Notes under the pieces: generated by a model
The model's input: the letters and a program-made list of their open reading frames with translations, nothing else
What the model was told of the DNA's origin: nothing
Database searches by the model: none
Shown: positions 13,476-13,614 of the stretch, one piece after another
Position numbering within the stretch: the first letter of the stretch is position 1
Layout: the number at the start of each line of letters is the position of its first letter
Position numbers and translations under genes: made by a program
Assembly (NCBI GenBank): GCA_022566355.1
Contig: JADFJB010000122.1
Location: forward strand, 1 to 13,614
Length of the DNA stretch: 13,614 bases
Reading direction: 5' to 3'
Source of the DNA: a candidate division KSB1 bacterium
GTDB taxonomy: Bacteria; Zhuqueibacterota; JdFR-76; DREG01

Positions 13476-13614
13476 AGTTTCATTTTGGTTAGTATATTGG
13501 TTTATTTTCACACAGCTAACTTAGTAATAAGTGGAAACTTTCCGCCTTAACACATTATAGTATAAAAAATAGCTCGGCTAAGCCATTCTTGCCAATTCAT
13601 TTTTATCATTTTTC

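Overview
The window is a chromosomal segment, roughly 40% GC by eye, from a bacterium that I would place in the FCB group, most likely a Calditrichota or candidate division KSB1 relative. This is inferred from the mix of a secreted SBBP beta-propeller protein, a YpdA-type flavin reductase, a 23S-IVS-type four-helix-bundle relic and the gene style; no rRNA is present to confirm it. All protein genes lie on the minus strand. The only plus-strand gene is a tRNA-Leu.

Layout from right to left, the direction of transcription. (1) 13475-12966 is an NTF2/SnoaL-like protein of unknown role, followed by about 400 bases without an intact gene that hold degenerate repeats. (2) 12553-11869 is a small toxin-antitoxin island: an intact antitoxin, a ParE-like toxin broken by a one-base deletion, and an orphan Phd/YefM-type antitoxin. 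It is flanked by imperfect direct repeats, one of which is the terminator region of the neighbouring tRNA-Leu(CAA) gene. (3) purM-gpsA-usp (11511-8608) is a tight run; the universal stress gene carries a one-base deletion. (4) asnS, a TIGR00725/LOG-like gene, an acylphosphatase gene and apt (8409-5810) form an operon with a plausible promoter in front and a clear Rho-independent terminator behind (5715-5688). (5) A YpdA-like NAD(P)H-flavin reductase, a sodium:neurotransmitter-symporter-family transporter and pgsA follow, with an internally deleted four-helix-bundle gene between the last two. (6) The left end is a secreted seven-blade SBBP protein whose C-terminal domain is cut by a frameshift, with a second suspected indel at its start.

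How the genes relate: purM (purine synthesis) and apt (adenine salvage) belong to purine metabolism, gpsA and pgsA to the same phospholipid route (glycerol-3-phosphate, then phosphatidylglycerophosphate), and asnS to translation. The accessory genes show a striking pattern. Four single-base indels can be inferred from reading frames that resume intact, conserved protein sequence (near 152, 1878, 8745 and 12305). All lie in accessory genes (surface protein, stress protein, toxin), while every housekeeping gene reads through. Either these accessory genes are decaying or the assembly has short-homopolymer errors; remapping reads would decide. I found no CRISPR array, integrase or transposase.
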